6,207 nucleotides of DNA from Candidatus Merdimorpha stercoravium (GTDB taxonomy: Bacteria; Bacteroidota; Bacteroidia; Flavobacteriales; UBA1820). Positions 5,045 to 6,207 of this stretch are shown here, in pieces. Position numbers and translations under genes: made by a program. The stretch's first letter is position 1. Every line of letters starts with the position of its first letter. The stretch covers positions 1 through 6,207 of the forward strand of contig DVLY01000167.1 in NCBI GenBank assembly GCA_018715295.1, in the 5' to 3' direction. The notes below the pieces were generated by a model that had not been told where the DNA came from, made no database searches, and saw only the letters and a program-made list of their open reading frames with translations.

Positions 5045-5713
5045 ATGCTCAAAGACAAGCAAACGGCCCTTACCACGGCGAAATACCTGCTGGAGATCGA
5101 GGCGGTACGCCTGCAGCCCGAGAAGTATTTTACCTGGGCCAGCGGGTGGCATTCCCCCATTTACTGCGACAACCGGATGACGCTTTCGTATCCGAAGATC
5201 CGCACGTTCCTGGCCGAATCGTTTGCAAAGATAGTGCAAAACGGCGATACTTATCCCGATGTGATCGCAGGAGTAGCTACCGGAGCGATCGCCGTGGGAA
5301 TGCTCGTGGCTCAGCAGCTGGGTTTGCCTTTTGTCTATGTGCGTCCCGAACCCAAGAGCCACGGCCGGGGCAACCAGATAGAAGGCTGCCTGCAGGCAGG
5401 GCAGAAAGTGGTGGTGATCGAGGACCTGATCAGCACCGGCGGCAGCAGCCTGGGTGCGGTAGCCGCGTTGCGGGAAGCCGGTGCGCAGGTGTTGTACATG
5501 GCGGCCATCATGACCTACGGTTTCTCGGTGGCGCAGGACAATTTTGAAAAGGCCGGGGTGCGCCTGACCACCCTGTGCGATTACGATACGCTCATCGCCC
5601 AGGCTGCGGAGATGCACTACGTGCAGCCCTCCGATCTGGAATTGCTGGCGCGTTGGCGGGAGAACCCTTCCCGGTGGAAAAAGGAAGATGCGGCTCCCGA
5701 AGGGGAAAAATGA
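5045..5713 (+). CDS. pyrE: Orotate phosphoribosyltransferase
   Basis: This 222-residue cytoplasmic enzyme joins orotate and PRPP to make orotidine 5'-monophosphate in pyrimidine synthesis. FTWASGWHSPIYCDNR (29-44) is the orotate-contacting N-terminal segment. VYVRPEPKSHGRGNQIEG (97-114) is the flexible catalytic loop with Lys104 and His106. VVVIEDLISTGGSS (122-135) is the PRPP-binding signature with the acidic pair Glu126-Asp127. Length is typical for the family. I chose the ATG at 5045; a TTG at 5039 would add only two residues and crowd the Nudix start further. The Lys/Glu-rich tail after about residue 205 is not part of the conserved fold. Its stop codon (TGA, 5711-5713) overlaps a possible ATG at 5710, and the SRPBCC gene follows after 44 bp on the same strand. 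Confidence 0.97.
   Translation: MLKDKQTALTTAKYLLEIEAVRLQPEKYFTWASGWHSPIYCDNRMTLSYPKIRTFLAESFAKIVQNGDTYPDVIAGVATGAIAVGMLVAQQLGLPFVYVRPEPKSHGRGNQIEGCLQAGQKVVVIEDLISTGGSSLGAVAALREAGAQVLYMAAIMTYGFSVAQDNFEKAGVRLTTLCDYDTLIAQAAEMHYVQPSDLELLARWRENPSRWKKEDAAPEGEK
5226..5233 (-). promoter_or_regulatory. Possible Nudix-reductase promoter inside pyrE
   Basis: The minus strand reads TATCTTTG here, an exact TAnnTTTG match, about 190 bp upstream of the Nudix start. No -33 TTTG is found at the right distance and the leader would be long. It is listed because a promoter for the Nudix unit has to lie inside or beyond pyrE, but a chance match is likely. Confidence 0.25.
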
Positions 5714-5751
5714 ACAACCGTACGCTCGAAAAGTACATAGCCAAAACCTGA
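5710..5751 (+). CDS. Possible 13-codon micro-ORF between pyrE and the SRPBCC gene
   Basis: An ATG at 5710 overlaps the pyrE stop codon as ATGA and opens a frame reading MNNRTLEKYIAKT, ending at TGA 5749-5751. A purine-rich AGGGG (5701-5705) lies five bases before it and could serve as a ribosome site. The frame is the same as that of the SRPBCC gene, whose ATG comes two codons after the TGA. It could couple translation of pyrE to the next gene, be a leftover of a longer SRPBCC N-terminus, or be chance. Translation is unproven. Confidence 0.25.
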   Translation: MNNRTLEKYIAKT

Positions 5752-5757
5752 AATACC

Positions 5758-6159
5758 ATGAGACTCGAAGGACCTGTTACCCAAGTAGCCCGCTCGCAGC
5801 AGACGGTGTATGCCGCGGTAAACGATGTGGAAAAGTACAAAGACTACATGCCATCGGCCGTTTCCTCGTTCGCTACGGGCGAAGACTACGGCATGCCCTG
5901 GTTTTCCTTTACCATCGGGGGCATGCCCGAGATCAAGATGGTGCGCAGTGTGGCCGAACCTTTTTCCCGGGTGGTGTTTGCTACGCCGATGGGGGCGAAA
6001 ATATCGCTTGAAGTGCGTATAGGAGCCCTCGCGGATGAGCAGAGTTCGGTGCAGGTGGCTATCGAAGCCGATGTCAATCCCATGCTGCGCATGATGGTCG
6101 AGCGGCCTCTGCGCCGTTTCCTGGACGATCTTTCCGAAAAGATAGGCCAGGTGAAATAA
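5758..6159 (+). CDS. SRPBCC-fold (START/polyketide-cyclase-like) protein
   Basis: The 133-residue protein looks like a small SRPBCC (Bet v1-like) domain, a fold that forms a hydrophobic cavity for lipids or other small molecules. The N-terminal strand GPVTQVARSQQTVYAAV (5-21) leads into VEKYKDYMPSAV (24-35), the usual pattern of strand plus 'node' helices. Alternating strands follow, including EIKMVRSVAEPFSRVVFAT (58-76) and SSVQVAIEADVN (96-107), and a long amphipathic C-terminal helix covers about 108-132. It has no signal peptide or membrane segment, so it is probably cytoplasmic. The ligand is unknown, and nothing in the sequence marks it as an enzyme. The ATG at 5758 is the first possible ATG after an in-frame TGA at 5749. 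The gene lies 44 bp after pyrE on the same strand and is probably co-transcribed with it, but a functional link to pyrimidine synthesis is not shown. Confidence 0.78.
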   Translation: MRLEGPVTQVARSQQTVYAAVNDVEKYKDYMPSAVSSFATGEDYGMPWFSFTIGGMPEIKMVRSVAEPFSRVVFATPMGAKISLEVRIGALADEQSSVQVAIEADVNPMLRMMVERPLRRFLDDLSEKIGQVK

Positions 6160-6207
6160 TCTGTCTTCCCCAGGCGTGGTTGCGGGCAAAAGGGGGCGGC
6201 GCTATGC

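Noticed and set aside
5040..5045. TGATCA palindrome between the Nudix and pyrE starts as an operator
   Set aside because: A 6-bp palindrome is too short to support on its own, and it overlaps the pyrE start codon.
4498..5547. Plus-strand open frame (349 codons) across the Nudix gene and pyrE
   Set aside because: It overlaps two well-supported genes in other frames and shows no family features.
6201..6207. ATG at 6204 as the start of the next plus-strand gene
   Set aside because: Only one codon plus one base is in the window, so nothing can be said about it.

Overview
The window looks like ordinary chromosomal DNA from a member of the Bacteroidota. Three things suggest this: the protein sequences (a Bacteroidales-style LuxC-like reductase, Nudix protein, SRPBCC protein and lipoprotein), promoter candidates of the Bacteroidota TAnnTTTG type, and gene starts with A-rich leaders instead of clear Shine-Dalgarno sites. 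The high G+C of the coding DNA would fit a GC-rich Bacteroidales lineage such as the Rikenellaceae (Alistipes-like). That family assignment is inference only. I see no transposase, integrase, phage gene, CRISPR array, tRNA or rRNA.

Layout: positions 1-113 hold no gene. The minus strand then carries, in left-to-right order, a short lipoprotein with a thioredoxin-like CxxC domain (114-656), gapA (891-1898), pfkA (1935-2996), a LuxC-type acyl-CoA reductase (3401-4429) and a Nudix hydrolase (4426-5037). The plus strand carries pyrE (5045-5713), a possible 13-codon micro-ORF (5710-5751) and a SRPBCC-fold protein (5758-6159).

Transcription units inferred from spacing: (a) pfkA then gapA, two glycolytic enzymes 36 bp apart, with a TAnnTTTG box upstream (3064-3071) and a strong intrinsic terminator after gapA (821-862); (b) the Nudix gene then the acyl-CoA reductase, joined by a 4-bp ATGA overlap; (c) pyrE then the SRPBCC gene; (d) the lipoprotein gene alone, behind the gapA terminator. 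Units (b) and (c) diverge from start codons only 7 bp apart, so each promoter must lie inside the opposing gene unless the genes are transcribed from elsewhere.

The most interesting points are the pfkA control region (three AAAAGCGTT copies, a 16-bp palindrome and a hairpin around the promoter box), two substitutions at normally conserved active-site arginines in the phosphofructokinase, the hairpin-rich gene-free stretch at 3107-3400, the back-to-back Nudix/pyrE starts, and the in-frame micro-ORF before the SRPBCC gene. I found nothing that amounts to a new defence, mobile or biosynthetic system.
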